64,000 nucleotides of DNA. Source: Streptomyces sp. TLI_235. GTDB lineage: Bacteria > Actinomycetota > Actinomycetes > Streptomycetales > Streptomycetaceae. The stretch is from contig NSGV01000002.1 of the NCBI GenBank assembly GCA_002300355.1, positions 1,240,001 through 1,304,000 of the forward strand. Reading direction: 5' to 3'. Positions 47,548-56,564 of this stretch are shown here, one piece after another (position 1 is the first letter of the stretch; each line of letters begins with the position of its first letter). The translations under genes and the position numbers were made by a program. The notes beneath the pieces are model-generated. The model worked only from the letters and a program-made list of their open reading frames with translations. It made no database searches and was not told where the DNA came from.

Positions 47548-47985
47548 ATGGGTACGGCAGAGGTCCCGGACGGGGCGCCCGCACCGCAGGTGTGGCCGAC
47601 GCTGCGGGCGCACGACGCGCGCAAGCTGATCGCCTTCCTGGTGGAGGCGTTCGGGTTCGAGGAGACGGTGGTGTACGGGGAGGGCGACGCGGTGCACCAC
47701 GCGCAGCTGAGCTGGCCGGAGGGCGGCGGGGTGATGCTGGGCTCGGTCCGCGAGGACCCCGACGGTGCGGACGGGACCGGCCCGACCCCGCCTGGCAGTT
47801 TCGGGGCGTACGTGGTGACGGCGGACCCTGACGGGGTGCACGACCGGGCGGTCGCGGCGGGCGCCGAGATCGTGGACGCCCTGCACGAGACGGACTACGG
47901 CTCCCGGGACTTCGCCGCCCGCGACCCGGAGGGCAACCGCTGGTACTTCGGCACGTACCGCGGCGAGCCGCGCGACCGTGGCTGA
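47548..47985 (+). CDS. VOC/glyoxalase-fold protein
   Basis: The 145-residue protein has a typical VOC layout: PTLRAHDARKLIAFLVEAFG, VHHAQLSWPEGGGVMLGSVR, AYVVTADPDGVHDRAVAAGA, and the end SRDFAARDPEGNRWYFGTY. It could isomerise, cleave or bind small metabolites or antibiotics. ATG 47548 has GGAGGTGGAG upstream. It overlaps the next gene by eight bases, forming a unit behind the AraC gene. Confidence 0.82.
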   Translation: MGTAEVPDGAPAPQVWPTLRAHDARKLIAFLVEAFGFEETVVYGEGDAVHHAQLSWPEGGGVMLGSVREDPDGADGTGPTPPGSFGAYVVTADPDGVHDRAVAAGAEIVDALHETDYGSRDFAARDPEGNRWYFGTYRGEPRDRG

Positions 47986-48421
47986 CCAGGCGGCCGCGGT
48001 CGGCTCGGCGGGGCCGGGCGAGGGGGCGCGGCGGGCGCCGGTGGAGCGGCTGCGCGCGGTGTGCCTGGCGCTGCCGGGGGCCGAGGAGCGGCCGAGCCAC
48101 GGTGAGGCGGCCTGGTTCGCGGGCCGGCCGATGTTCGCGACGACGGCCGACCGGCACCACGACGAGCGGACGGCGTTCTGGGCGGCGGCCGCCGCCGGGG
48201 TGCAGGAGCACCTGGTGGCGGCCGCCCCCGAGCGGTTCTTCCGGCCGCCGTACGTGGGCGGGCGCGGCTGGATCGGGGTGTACCTGGACGTCGCGGTGGA
48301 CTGGCGGCAGGTCGAGGACCTAGTGCTGGACGCCTTCCTGCTGGTGGCGCCCGCCCGGCTGCGGGCGGCGGCCTCCGGGGGCCGCCCGGTGCGCCCACCG
48401 GACACTGGGCCCACCGGGTGA
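47978..48421 (+). CDS. YjbR/MmcQ-family protein
   Basis: The 147-residue protein has the YjbR-fold marks: VERLRAVCLALPGAEERPSH, EAAWFAGRPMFATTADRHHD, FFRPPYVGGRGWIGVYLD and the C-terminal helix VEDLVLDAFLLVAPARL. This family is DNA-binding-fold-like, with unknown function in Streptomyces. It overlaps the VOC gene, so they are co-translated. Its end is Pro/Gly-rich. Confidence 0.8.
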   Translation: MADQAAAVGSAGPGEGARRAPVERLRAVCLALPGAEERPSHGEAAWFAGRPMFATTADRHHDERTAFWAAAAAGVQEHLVAAAPERFFRPPYVGGRGWIGVYLDVAVDWRQVEDLVLDAFLLVAPARLRAAASGGRPVRPPDTGPTG

Positions 48422-48544
48422 ATTTGACGTCTATGCAGGTCACGGGCGGTGCGGGCGCCGAGAGCGGTGGCGCGTACCGGCGTACGATGATGCCGAGTAC
48501 GAGCCCTTGCGGCCCCGTCAAAGCCTCCGGGCTGGAGAGAGGGG

Positions 48545-50122
48545 GTGGGTCAGGTGTCGACGCCTTCCGGCAGTCAGAGCCCTTCCACCGCACCCCGATC
48601 GACCGGCTCGGGTGCCGGCGAGAAGGGTTTGAAGACGGGCGCGCTCGGCCTTGTGTCGTCCGTCGCCATCGGCCTGGCCTCCACGGCCCCCGCCTACAGC
48701 CTGGCCGCGACGCTGGGCATCCTCGTCGTCGGGGTGGGCCTGCAGGCGCCGATCATCACGATTCTGGCCTTCATCCCGATGCTGCTGATCGCCTTCTCCT
48801 ACAAGGAGTTGAACGCCTCCGACCCGGACTGCGGGACGACGTTCACCTGGGCGGCGCGGGCGTTCGGCCCGCGGACGGGATGGATGGGCGGCTGGGGCAT
48901 CATCGTCGCCGACATCATCGTGATGGCGAATCTGGCGCAGATCGCCGGCGTCTACGGCTTCCAGCTGTTCGGCCTGGACTCGCTGGCCGCGTCGACGACC
49001 TGGACGACCGTGGCCGGCGTGGCCTGGATCATCGTCATGACGTGGATCTGCTACATCGGCATCGAGCTGTCCGCGGCGCTGCAGCGGTGGATGCTGTGCA
49101 TCGAGGTCGTGATGCTGGTGCTGCTGTCGGTGACGGCCCTGGTCAAGGTGTACGGCTCGAATCCGCCGTCCACGGCCATCAAGGTGAACGCCGACTGGTT
49201 CAACCCGTTCGAGGTGACCTCGTCGGCGGCGTTCACCGCGGGCATCCTCTCCGCGGTCTTCATCTACTGGGGCTGGGACACCGCGGTGTCGGTCAACGAG
49301 GAGACCGCGGACGCCGCCCGTACGCCGGGCCGGGCCGCGGTCATCTCGACGGTGCTGCTGCTGGTCATCTACGCCCTGGTGTCGACGTCGGCCATGGCCT
49401 TCGCGGGTGTCGGCACGGAGGGCATCGGGCTCGGCAACGAGGACAACTCCGGGGACGTGCTGTCGGGGCTCGGCGACGCCGTGTTCGGCACGTCCGGCTT
49501 CGGCGGTTTCCTCAGCAAACTGATGATCTTCATGGTGCTGACCTCCTCTGCGGCGTCCACCCAGACCACGATCCTGCCGACCGCGCGGACCAGCTTCTCG
49601 ATGGCCACCCACAAGGCGGTGCCCGCGCAGTTCGGCCGCGTGCACCCCAAGCACCTGACCCCGACCTGGTCGACCATCGGCATGGGCATCGCCTCGATCG
49701 CCTTCTACGTGCTGCTCACCGCGATCAGCGGCAACGTCCTCGCCGACTCGATCGCCTCGGTCGGCCTCGGCATCGCCTTCTACTACGGCCTGACCGGCTT
49801 CGCCTGCGTCTGGTACTACCGGAAGGTGCTGACCCGCAGCGTGAAGGACTTCGTGCTCAAGGGCGTCGCGCCGCTGCTGGGCGGCCTGATGCTGCTGTAC
49901 TTCTTCTGCTACGGCGCCTTCGACGTGTACGCGGACCCGGACTACGGCTCGACCTCGATCGACCTGCCGATCTTCGGGAAGACCGGCGGCGTGACGGTCA
50001 TCGGCATCGGCGCGCTGCTGCTCGGCGTGGTGCTGATGCTCGTGCAGTGGGCCGTGCAGGGCTCGTGGTTCCGCCATCCGGACGTGCCCAAGGAGGCGGC
50101 GGACCCGGCCACCGCGCCCTGA
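48545..50122 (+). CDS. APC-superfamily amino acid permease
   Basis: The 525-residue protein has about 12 membrane segments. The start of the core is TGALGLVSSVAIGLASTAPA, followed by YSLAATLGILVVGVGL; later parts are TTFTWAARAFGPRTGWMGGW and SVNEETADAARTPGRAAVIS. These are typical of APC permeases that import amino acids or amines with protons. GTG 48545 has GGAGAGAG upstream; GTG 48554 is a possible alternative. The leftward PPOX-type gene ends just after it, tail to tail. The substrate is not told by the sequence. Confidence 0.88.
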   Translation: MGQVSTPSGSQSPSTAPRSTGSGAGEKGLKTGALGLVSSVAIGLASTAPAYSLAATLGILVVGVGLQAPIITILAFIPMLLIAFSYKELNASDPDCGTTFTWAARAFGPRTGWMGGWGIIVADIIVMANLAQIAGVYGFQLFGLDSLAASTTWTTVAGVAWIIVMTWICYIGIELSAALQRWMLCIEVVMLVLLSVTALVKVYGSNPPSTAIKVNADWFNPFEVTSSAAFTAGILSAVFIYWGWDTAVSVNEETADAARTPGRAAVISTVLLLVIYALVSTSAMAFAGVGTEGIGLGNEDNSGDVLSGLGDAVFGTSGFGGFLSKLMIFMVLTSSAASTQTTILPTARTSFSMATHKAVPAQFGRVHPKHLTPTWSTIGMGIASIAFYVLLTAISGNVLADSIASVGLGIAFYYGLTGFACVWYYRKVLTRSVKDFVLKGVAPLLGGLMLLYFFCYGAFDVYADPDYGSTSIDLPIFGKTGGVTVIGIGALLLGVVLMLVQWAVQGSWFRHPDVPKEAADPATAP

Positions 50123-50126
50123 GGTC

Positions 50127-50675
50127 TCAGCCCTCCGGGTCCTGCGGGTGGCCCTCGGGGCCGTCCTCGCCGGGGAAGCGCCAGCGGGTCGGGGAGCCGC
50201 GGAAGTCGGTGTGCAGCAGGCCGATCGCCTGCGCCGGACGGACCCGCACCGTGGCGTTGACCGCCGGGTCGAGGAAGTCGATGCCGTAGGCCACCGCGTA
50301 CTTGGCGTTCAGCGCGGCCAGGAAGGCGGCGATGGCGGCCCGCTCCGTGGTGGCCTCCGCCCGGCCCTCCAGCACCACCGGGTCGCGCGGGTCCTCGGTG
50401 GCCACCACGCAGTCGGGCCGCTCCGCGAGATTGCGCATCTTGCGGGAGGAGACGCTGCTGGAGAACCAGAACGCGTCGTCCAGCCAGACACCCCAGACCG
50501 GCATGGTGTGCGGACGGCCGTCGGGGCGCACCGAGCACACCCAGTAGTCGTGCGATCCGGCCAGGCGCCGCTCGGCCCACTCCCAGCTGAGCAGGCCGGT
50601 GCCCTCGTCCGCGGGCCGGATGCCGTACCCGGGCATGTGCGGGCGTCCGGCGCTCGGCTCCGTCATGGCGGCCAC
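50127..50675 (-). CDS. pyridoxamine 5'-phosphate oxidase-family (split-barrel flavin) protein
   Basis: The 182-residue protein has WEWAERRLAGSHDYWVCSVR, PDGRPHTMPVWGVWLDDAFW, FSSSVSSRKMRNLAERPDCV and FLDPAVNATVRVRPAQAIGL, the usual PPOX split-barrel marks. Such proteins bind FMN or F420 and reduce or oxidise small molecules. ATG 50666 (MTEPSAG) is an alternative start. It stands alone on the leftward strand. Confidence 0.82.
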   Translation of the reverse strand: MAAMTEPSAGRPHMPGYGIRPADEGTGLLSWEWAERRLAGSHDYWVCSVRPDGRPHTMPVWGVWLDDAFWFSSSVSSRKMRNLAERPDCVVATEDPRDPVVLEGRAEATTERAAIAAFLAALNAKYAVAYGIDFLDPAVNATVRVRPAQAIGLLHTDFRGSPTRWRFPGEDGPEGHPQDPEG

Positions 50676-50812
50676 TCCCTCCGGCGGCGGCAGGTGCCCC
50701 TCCAGCGTAGGACGTGTCTTCCGGACCTTGCCGGATCAGCCCGCGGCGTCAGGGGTGCGTGCATCGCAAGGCGGAGGAGGGAGGCGTACCGCCGCCGGGC
50801 GGCCCGGCCGGT

Positions 50813-51796
50813 TCACCAGCGGTCGTGCACCTGCGGGCGGATCCGCCGGTCGTAGAGCTCGCGGACGGCCGCCAGGGTGGCCTCGGAGAGCGGCGGCAGG
50901 GCGGCGGCCGCCGCGTTGGCCCGGGCCTGCTCGGGGTTGCGGGCGCCCGGGATCACCGTGGTCACACCGGGCTGCTGGACGATCCAGCGCAGCGCGGTCT
51001 GCGCCGGGGTGGCCCCCTCGGCGGCGAGCGCGGAGAACTCGGCGGCCGCCTCCACACCAGTGGCGAAGTCCACGCCGGAGAAGGTCTCACCCTGGTCGAA
51101 GGACTCGCCACGCCGGTTGTACGTGCGGTGGTCGTCCGCGGCGAAGACGGTGTCGCGGGTGTAGCGGCCGGACAGCAGCCCGGAGGCGAGCGGCACCCGG
51201 GCGAGGATCCCGACCCCGGCCTCCGCGGCGGCGGGCAGCACCTGCTCCAGCGGCTTCAGCCGGAACGCGTTGAGGATGATCTGCACACTGGCGACGCCCG
51301 GCCGGGCGATCGCCGTCAGCGCCTCGGCGCAGGTCTCGACGCTGACGCCGTACGCGGCGATCCGCTCCTCGGCGACCAGGGTGTCCAGGGCGTCGAAGAC
51401 CTCGTCGGTGGAGTAGACCGGGGTCGGCGGGCAGTGCAGCTGCACCAGGTCGAGCCGGTCCGCGCCGAGGTTGGTGCGGGAGCGGTCGGCCCAGGCGCGG
51501 AAGTTGGCGAGGTTGTAGTGCTCCGGCCGCTGCTCGACCCGGCGGCCGAACTTGGTGGCGACGAAGACACCCGAGTCCGGGCGCTCCTTCAGGTGGCGGC
51601 CGATCAGCTGCTCGCTGCGACCGTCGCCGTAGACGTCGGCGGTGTCGAAGAGGGTGACACCGGTCTCGACGGCGGCGTCCAGCACCGCGAGCGCGTCCTG
51701 CTCGCGGACGTCACCCCAGTCCGCACCCAGCTGCCAGGTGCCCAGACCGACGACGGAGACCGGGCGGCCGGTCCGGCCGAGTACGCGCTGTTCCAT
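50813..51796 (-). CDS. aldo/keto reductase
   Basis: The 327-residue protein has the family motifs: VVGLGTWQLGADWGDVREQD, LFDTADVYGDGRSEQLIGRH (catalytic Asp and Tyr), VFVATKFGRRVEQRP (catalytic Lys), RLDLVQLHCPP (catalytic His) and the NADPH site VTTVIPGARNPEQARANAAA. It would reduce aldehydes or ketones with NADPH. It is on the leftward strand between the PPOX and UbiA genes, with 112-bp gaps. Confidence 0.9.
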   Translation of the reverse strand: MEQRVLGRTGRPVSVVGLGTWQLGADWGDVREQDALAVLDAAVETGVTLFDTADVYGDGRSEQLIGRHLKERPDSGVFVATKFGRRVEQRPEHYNLANFRAWADRSRTNLGADRLDLVQLHCPPTPVYSTDEVFDALDTLVAEERIAAYGVSVETCAEALTAIARPGVASVQIILNAFRLKPLEQVLPAAAEAGVGILARVPLASGLLSGRYTRDTVFAADDHRTYNRRGESFDQGETFSGVDFATGVEAAAEFSALAAEGATPAQTALRWIVQQPGVTTVIPGARNPEQARANAAAAALPPLSEATLAAVRELYDRRIRPQVHDRW

Positions 51797-51908
51797 GGGA
51801 GGAGCCTCTCACGCCGGGCCGGTCGGACCGCGGAGCCACGGTGACCGGCGGGAAGGTGTACGCGATCACCCTCACCGTACCGAGGCGCCGGCGGGCCCTG
51901 AGGGCGGG

Positions 51909-52745
51909 TCAGGCCGGGGTGAGGCCGCGGGTGAGGAGGAGGGCGACGTCCAGGGCGGCGATGCCGAGGGTGGCGAGGAAGGGGGTGCGGCCGGGGGCTG
52001 CGGGGGCCAGCAGGGCCGCGGCCACGGCGGCGGTGAGGGCAGCGGCCTCGGCGGGGTGCACCGGGCGGCCGGGGCCGAGGACCAGGACCGCGGTGGCGGC
52101 GGCCGTGGTGGCGGCGGCGATCGCGGCGGCCGGGCGGCGGCCGAGGCGCTGGGGCAGGCCGAGGACGCCGGCGGCGCGGTCCGCGGCGATGTCGGGGAGG
52201 ACGTTGGCGAAGTGGGCGCCGCAGCCGAGCAGGGCGGCGGCGGTCGTCACCCACCAGGGCGGGACGGTGGCGGTGGCGAAGGCCGGCAGCAGGCCGAAGG
52301 CCACCGCGTACGGCAGCCAGGAGGCGACGGTGCGCTTCAGCCACACGTTGTAGGCCCAGCCGGCGGCGACCCCGGTGAGGTGGGCGGCGCCGGCCCGGGT
52401 GCCGCAGGCGAGGGAGAGCGGGACGGCGGCGGCGAGCGCGGCGGCGGCCGCGGTGCCGACCGTCCGCGGTGCGAGCGCGCCCCGGGCGAGCGGCTTGTCG
52501 GCGCGGCCGGCGACGGCGTCCCGGGCGGAGTCGATGCGGTCGTTGGACCAGCCGATGGAGAGCTGGCCGGCCGCCGTGGCGGCGCCGGTCAGCAGGACGG
52601 CGCCCGCGGTGCGGCCCGCGGCGGCCGCGAGCGCCGCGGCGAAGGCGGTGACGGCCGCGGCCGGGGCGGGGTGGCAGGCGGCCACCAGCAGCGCCGGCCG
52701 GCGGATCCACCGCCCGGCCGCCGCCGCGTCCATCCCACTGGACAT
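51909..52745 (-). CDS. UbiA-family prenyltransferase
   Basis: The 278-residue protein has about eight membrane segments and the two Asp-rich motifs: NDRIDSARD (NDxxDxxxD, residues of about 68-76) and DIAADRAAG (second motif, at about 185). It would transfer a prenyl group to an aromatic or other acceptor in the membrane. It is divergent from the phenolic-lipid operon starting at 52903, so a prenylated phenolic product is possible. It could instead serve quinone or other lipid synthesis. Confidence 0.85.
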   Translation of the reverse strand: MSSGMDAAAAGRWIRRPALLVAACHPAPAAAVTAFAAALAAAAGRTAGAVLLTGAATAAGQLSIGWSNDRIDSARDAVAGRADKPLARGALAPRTVGTAAAAALAAAVPLSLACGTRAGAAHLTGVAAGWAYNVWLKRTVASWLPYAVAFGLLPAFATATVPPWWVTTAAALLGCGAHFANVLPDIAADRAAGVLGLPQRLGRRPAAAIAAATTAAATAVLVLGPGRPVHPAEAAALTAAVAAALLAPAAPGRTPFLATLGIAALDVALLLTRGLTPA

Positions 52746-52890
52746 GCCGTCAGATTAGGGCCTGCCGGTCCGTCCGCGCCGCAGCGGCACGCGGCGGGGC
52801 GCAGGATGCGGGAGCCGGTCCCGGTGGCGGGGGTGTCGGGCGTGGCGCGCCAGGGCCTACCTCTTTCGCCGCATCAGTCCCTTTTCTCCC

Positions 52891-52903
52891 TATGCTGAGC
52901 CGA
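52891..52903 (+). promoter_or_regulatory. leaderless promoter of the srsA-like gene
   Basis: TATGCT at 52891-52896 is a good -10 element. The ATG at 52903 begins seven bases after it, the usual distance to a transcription start. No ribosome site precedes the ATG. The transcript is therefore probably leaderless. No clear -35 is seen. Confidence 0.55.
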
Positions 52904-53967
52904 TGACCCGAATTGTGGCGGTGAGCGGGGTGCTGCCGGTCCATCAGTACCGGCAGGAGGAGATCACCGAGGCGCTGGCCGCGCTCTGTCTTCCGGCCGG
53001 GACGGACCGGGCGGTGCTGCGCCGGCTGCACGCCGGCGCGGGGGTGGCGACCCGTCATCTGGCGCTGCCGCTGGAGCGGTACCCGGGAATCGACGGATTC
53101 GGGCAGGCCAACGACGCCTTCATCGCCGCCGCGCTGGAGCTCGGGGAGCGGGCCGTACGGTCGGTCCTGGACGAGTCGGGGACGTCCGCGGCGGAGATCG
53201 AGCTGGTGGTGTCGACCTCGGTCACCGGTATCGCCGCGCCCTCGTTGGAGGCCCGGCTGGCCGGTCCGCTGGGCCTGCGGCCGGACGTGCGGCGGCTGCC
53301 GGTGTTCGGGCTGGGCTGTGCGGCGGGCGCCGCCGGGCTGGCCCGGGTGCACGACTACCTCGCGGGCCGGCCCGGCCACGCCGCACTGCTGCTCTCCACC
53401 GAGCTGTGCTCGCTCACCCTGCAGCGATCGGACGCCTCCGCCGCGAACCTGGTGGCCTCGGCGCTGTTCGGGGACGGCGCGGGCGCGCTGCTGGCCGTCG
53501 GCCCGGACCATCCGCGCTACCACGACTCCCCCGGCCCGCGCGTGGTGGCGACCCGCAGCCGCCTCTACCCCGGCACCGGACACCTGCTGGGCTGGGACAT
53601 CGGCGACCGCGGCTTCCGGATCGTGCTCGGCGGCGAACTGCCGGAGCTGGCGGGGCTGCACGTCGCCGAGGAGGTCGAGGCCTTCCTCGCCGAGCACGAC
53701 CTGAAGCCCGACGGGGTCGCCGCCTGGATCTGCCACCCGGGCGGGCCGAAGGTGCTGGACGCGCTGGGCGGGGCGCTCGGCCTGGCGGAGGCGGCGCTCG
53801 GGCCGAGCCGCCGCTCGCTGGCCAGGGTGGGCAACCTGTCCTCCGCCTCGGTGCTGCACATCCTGCACGACATCCAGGCGGAGGGCCCTCCGCCGCCCGG
53901 CTCGGCCGGCCTGGTGCTGGCACTCGGGCCGGGGTTCTGTTCCGAACTCGTCCTGCTCCGCTGGTGA
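52903..53967 (+). CDS. srsA: type III polyketide synthase, SrsA-like
   Basis: The 354-residue protein has the chalcone synthase fold with the full triad: Cys139 in FGLGCAAGAAG, His278 in ICHPGGPKVLD and Asn311 in VGNLSSASV, and the GPGF motif near the end (LALGPGFCSE). With the methyltransferase and FAD hydroxylase genes downstream it matches the S. griseus srsABC operon, in which SrsA makes alkylresorcinols from long acyl starters. The symbol is by synteny and motif only. The ATG is probably leaderless. Its stop region overlaps a GTG of the next gene. Confidence 0.85.
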   Translation: MTRIVAVSGVLPVHQYRQEEITEALAALCLPAGTDRAVLRRLHAGAGVATRHLALPLERYPGIDGFGQANDAFIAAALELGERAVRSVLDESGTSAAEIELVVSTSVTGIAAPSLEARLAGPLGLRPDVRRLPVFGLGCAAGAAGLARVHDYLAGRPGHAALLLSTELCSLTLQRSDASAANLVASALFGDGAGALLAVGPDHPRYHDSPGPRVVATRSRLYPGTGHLLGWDIGDRGFRIVLGGELPELAGLHVAEEVEAFLAEHDLKPDGVAAWICHPGGPKVLDALGGALGLAEAALGPSRRSLARVGNLSSASVLHILHDIQAEGPPPPGSAGLVLALGPGFCSELVLLRW

Positions 53968-53978
53968 TCGAGGACCCG

Positions 53979-54503
53979 ATGCCCTGGTACTCCCTGCTCG
54001 TCCTGCTGGTGGCCGCCGAGCGGCTCGTGGAACTCGTGGTCGCGCGCCGCAACGCCACCTGGAGCCTGGCCCGCGGCGGCACCGAGTACGGCCGCGGCCA
54101 CTACCCGCCGATGGTGCTGCTGCACAAGGCGCTGCTGGTCGGCTGCCTGCTCGAACCGGCCCTGCTGGACCGGCCGTTCGTGCCGGCTCTCGGGATTCCG
54201 ATGCTGCTGCTGGTGGTCGCGGCGCAGGCGCTGCGCTGGTGGTGCATCGCCTCGCTCGGGCCGCGCTGGAACACCCGGGTGATCGTGGTGCCCGGCCTGC
54301 CGCTGGTGACCCGCGGCCCGTACCGGTGGCTGCGGCACCCCAACTACCTGGCGGTGGTGGTGGAGGGGGCGGCGCTGCCGCTGGTGCACTCGGCATGGCT
54401 GACGGCCTGCGCCTTCACCGCGCTGAACCTGTGGCTGCTCGGGGTGCGGATCCGGTGCGAGGAGGCCGCCCTGGGCGGGGCGGTGCCGGCGGCCGCACAG
54501 TGA
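53979..54503 (+). CDS. srsB: isoprenylcysteine-methyltransferase-type membrane methyltransferase, SrsB-like
   Basis: The product has 174 residues and four to five membrane segments (SLLVLLVAAERLVELVVARR; HKALLVGCLLEPALL; MLLLVVAAQALRWWCI). The C-terminal SAM-binding pattern is GPYRWLRHPNYLAVVVEGAA. ATG 53979 has GAGGA five bases before it; GTG 53964, overlapping the srsA stop, is the alternative. In the srs pathway SrsB methylates the alkylresorcinol. It acts in the membrane, like its lipid substrate. Confidence 0.8.
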   Translation: MPWYSLLVLLVAAERLVELVVARRNATWSLARGGTEYGRGHYPPMVLLHKALLVGCLLEPALLDRPFVPALGIPMLLLVVAAQALRWWCIASLGPRWNTRVIVVPGLPLVTRGPYRWLRHPNYLAVVVEGAALPLVHSAWLTACAFTALNLWLLGVRIRCEEAALGGAVPAAAQ

Positions 54504-55525
54504 TCGACCTGCTGGTGGTGGGCGGCGGCCCGGCGGGGCTGGCCACCGCCGTGCACGGCGCGCTCGCCGGCCTGGAGGTGGTGGTGGCCGAGCCGCGTCC
54601 GACTCCGGTGGACAAGGCCTGCGGCGAGGGGCTGATGCCGGCCGCCGTCCGGGCGCTGGCACGGCTCGGCGTGGAGCCGGCGGGGCACGCCTTCCACGGC
54701 ATCCGCTACCTGGACGCCGCCGGGGACGGCTGCGCCGAGGCGCGCTTCCGGACGGGCCACGGGCTCGGGGTGCGGCGGACGGTGCTGCACGCGGCGCTCG
54801 CCGCCCGGGCCGCCGAGCTCGGCGTCCCGGTGCTGCCGCTGCGGGTGGACGGGGTCGAGCTGGGCCCGCGGTCGGTGCGGGCGGCCGGGCTGACGGCCCG
54901 CCACCTGGTCGCCGCGGACGGACTGCACTCCCCCACCCGGCGCGCACTGGGACTGCACCGGCCGCTGCCGCAGGGCCGGACGGCACGGTACGGGCTGCGT
55001 CGGCACTACCCGGTCGCACCGTGGTGCGGCTCCGTCGAGGTGCACTGGTCGGGCCGGGCGGAGGCGTACGTCACGCCGCTCGGGCCGGAGCTGGTGGGCG
55101 TGGCGCTGCTCACCTGCGACCGGGCGCCGTTCGACGAGCAGTTGACGCGGTTCCCGCGGCTGGCCGCCCGGCTGCCGGCCGGGGCGGGGACGCCGGTGCG
55201 CGGGGCGGGGCCGCTGCACCAGCGGGCCCGGGCCCGGGTGGCCGGACGGGCGCTGCTGGTGGGCGACGCGGCCGGCTACCTGGACGCGCTCACCGGCGAG
55301 GGCCTGTCGGTGGCCCTCGCCTGCGCGGACGAGCTGGTGCGCTGCGTCCGCTCCGGCCGCCCGGAGGCGTACGAGCGGGCCTGGCGGCGGGCCTCCCGCA
55401 GCTACCGGCTGCTGACCGGGGCGCTGCTGTGGGCGCGGCAGCGGCCGGTGCTGGCGCCGCGGATCGTGCCGCTGGCGGCCCGGCTGCCACGGGTGTTCGA
55501 GGCCGGGGTGAATCTGCTGGCCTGA
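54500..55525 (+). CDS. srsC: FAD-dependent hydroxylase, SrsC-like
   Basis: The 341-residue protein has the FAD motif VVGGGPAGLATAVHGALAGL (GxGxxG), CGEGLMPAAV, and the second flavin motif VGDAAGYLDALTGEGLSVAL. These mark geranylgeranyl-reductase/aromatic-hydroxylase-type flavoproteins. In the srs pathway SrsC hydroxylates the methylated resorcinol, leading to quinones. The GTG start overlaps the srsB stop. The C-terminus lacks membrane segments. Confidence 0.82.
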   Translation: MIDLLVVGGGPAGLATAVHGALAGLEVVVAEPRPTPVDKACGEGLMPAAVRALARLGVEPAGHAFHGIRYLDAAGDGCAEARFRTGHGLGVRRTVLHAALAARAAELGVPVLPLRVDGVELGPRSVRAAGLTARHLVAADGLHSPTRRALGLHRPLPQGRTARYGLRRHYPVAPWCGSVEVHWSGRAEAYVTPLGPELVGVALLTCDRAPFDEQLTRFPRLAARLPAGAGTPVRGAGPLHQRARARVAGRALLVGDAAGYLDALTGEGLSVALACADELVRCVRSGRPEAYERAWRRASRSYRLLTGALLWARQRPVLAPRIVPLAARLPRVFEAGVNLLA

Positions 55526-55892
55526 TCGGCCGCCGGCCGGGCTGGCCGCCCGGGCGGCGGGTGGTCCGCACCGCCCCCGGGCGTTCCTCCAGGGGACGGC
55601 ATGCGGTGTCCCGCGGGCCAGGCGCAGTCGCCGGGGCACGGGAGCGCGGGCCCGGCACAGGGGGGCGCGGGGCGGCCGGGCCTGCCACCACCACCACTCG
55701 CCCTCCGGCGCCGCCCGTACGGGCCTGCGGCATGGTCCGGCAGCACTGACCGAAACCCCGGTGCGGGCCCGTACGCGGGCGCCACGGCCACGGCTCCTGG
55801 CGGGGTCCGGCGGCCGCCCGTAGGGGGCCCTGCGGCGTCCGCGGGGCGGCGGGAGAATGCCGGGAGGGGGCCGCCCGGCATGGGAGGACGCC
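55526..55892. other. 367-bp gap after the phenolic-lipid operon
   Basis: No convincing gene was found. CCGCCCGGGCGG at 55546-55557 is a perfect 12-bp palindrome about 20 bases after the srsC-like stop and may form part of the transcript end. The rest is GC-rich without other notable repeats. A promoter for the 55893 gene must lie here. Confidence 0.4.
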
Positions 55893-56462
55893 ATGGCGCA
55901 GCACCGCGCGAGCTGCCCGCACTGCGGGCACTCGACCGACTGGCGGGACCTGCTGGACGAGGCGGCGCTGCGCGAGATCGACCGCCGGCGCCGGAGGGGG
56001 CTGGGCGTGCTGGTGGTCTGCTGCGCCGCGCTGCTGCCGTGGATCGGCTATCTGGCGGCGACCCTGCCGGTGCACTACGAGGCCCGGCAGTGGCGGCTGG
56101 CCTGGGTGGGGTTCGACCTCGGGCTGCTGGTGGCGCTGGCGGCGACCGCCTGGTTCGGGTGGCGGCGGCGCCGGCTGCTGGTGCCGTGGGCGCTGGCCGC
56201 GGCGGTGCTGCTGATCTGCGACGCGTGGTTCGACGTGATGCTGTCCTGGGGGACGGACGACGTCTGGGCGAGCGTCGGCGCGGCGCTGCTGGTCGAGCTG
56301 CCGCTGGCGGCGGCGCTGCTGCTGCGGGTGCGGCGCATCCTGCAGTTCATGCTGCGGCACTACTGGTACCTGGCCGACCTGCCCGGGGAGCCGCCCCCGC
56401 TGTACCGGGCGCCGCTCCTCACCGAGGCCCTGCCGGAGCGGCCGCGGCAGGGGTCGGCCTGA
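55893..56462 (+). CDS. membrane protein with N-terminal zinc ribbon
   Basis: The 189-residue protein starts MAQHRASCPHCGHSTDWRD (CPHCGH ribbon half), then has five membrane segments (GVLVVCCAALLPWIGYLAAT; VGFDLGLLVALAATAWFGW; ALAAAVLLICDAWFDVMLSW; VGAALLVELPLAAALLL). The pattern is common in Streptomyces as an uncharacterised membrane protein. ATG 55893 has GGGAGGA upstream. Function unknown. Confidence 0.75.
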   Translation: MAQHRASCPHCGHSTDWRDLLDEAALREIDRRRRRGLGVLVVCCAALLPWIGYLAATLPVHYEARQWRLAWVGFDLGLLVALAATAWFGWRRRRLLVPWALAAAVLLICDAWFDVMLSWGTDDVWASVGAALLVELPLAAALLLRVRRILQFMLRHYWYLADLPGEPPPLYRAPLLTEALPERPRQGSA

Positions 56463-56564
56463 TCGCGCTCGCCGGCTTCCTCGGGCCGGGCCGGGAGTGG
56501 GCCGGTCGGGCGATCCCGGCGCGCGGCCGGCCCACTCGGGTGCGCGACGGGTGACACTGGGGGT

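Noticed and set aside
48422..48544. Additional small gene before the first APC permease
   Set aside because: No frame with a ribosome site and coding character was found; the stretch is probably promoter and leader.
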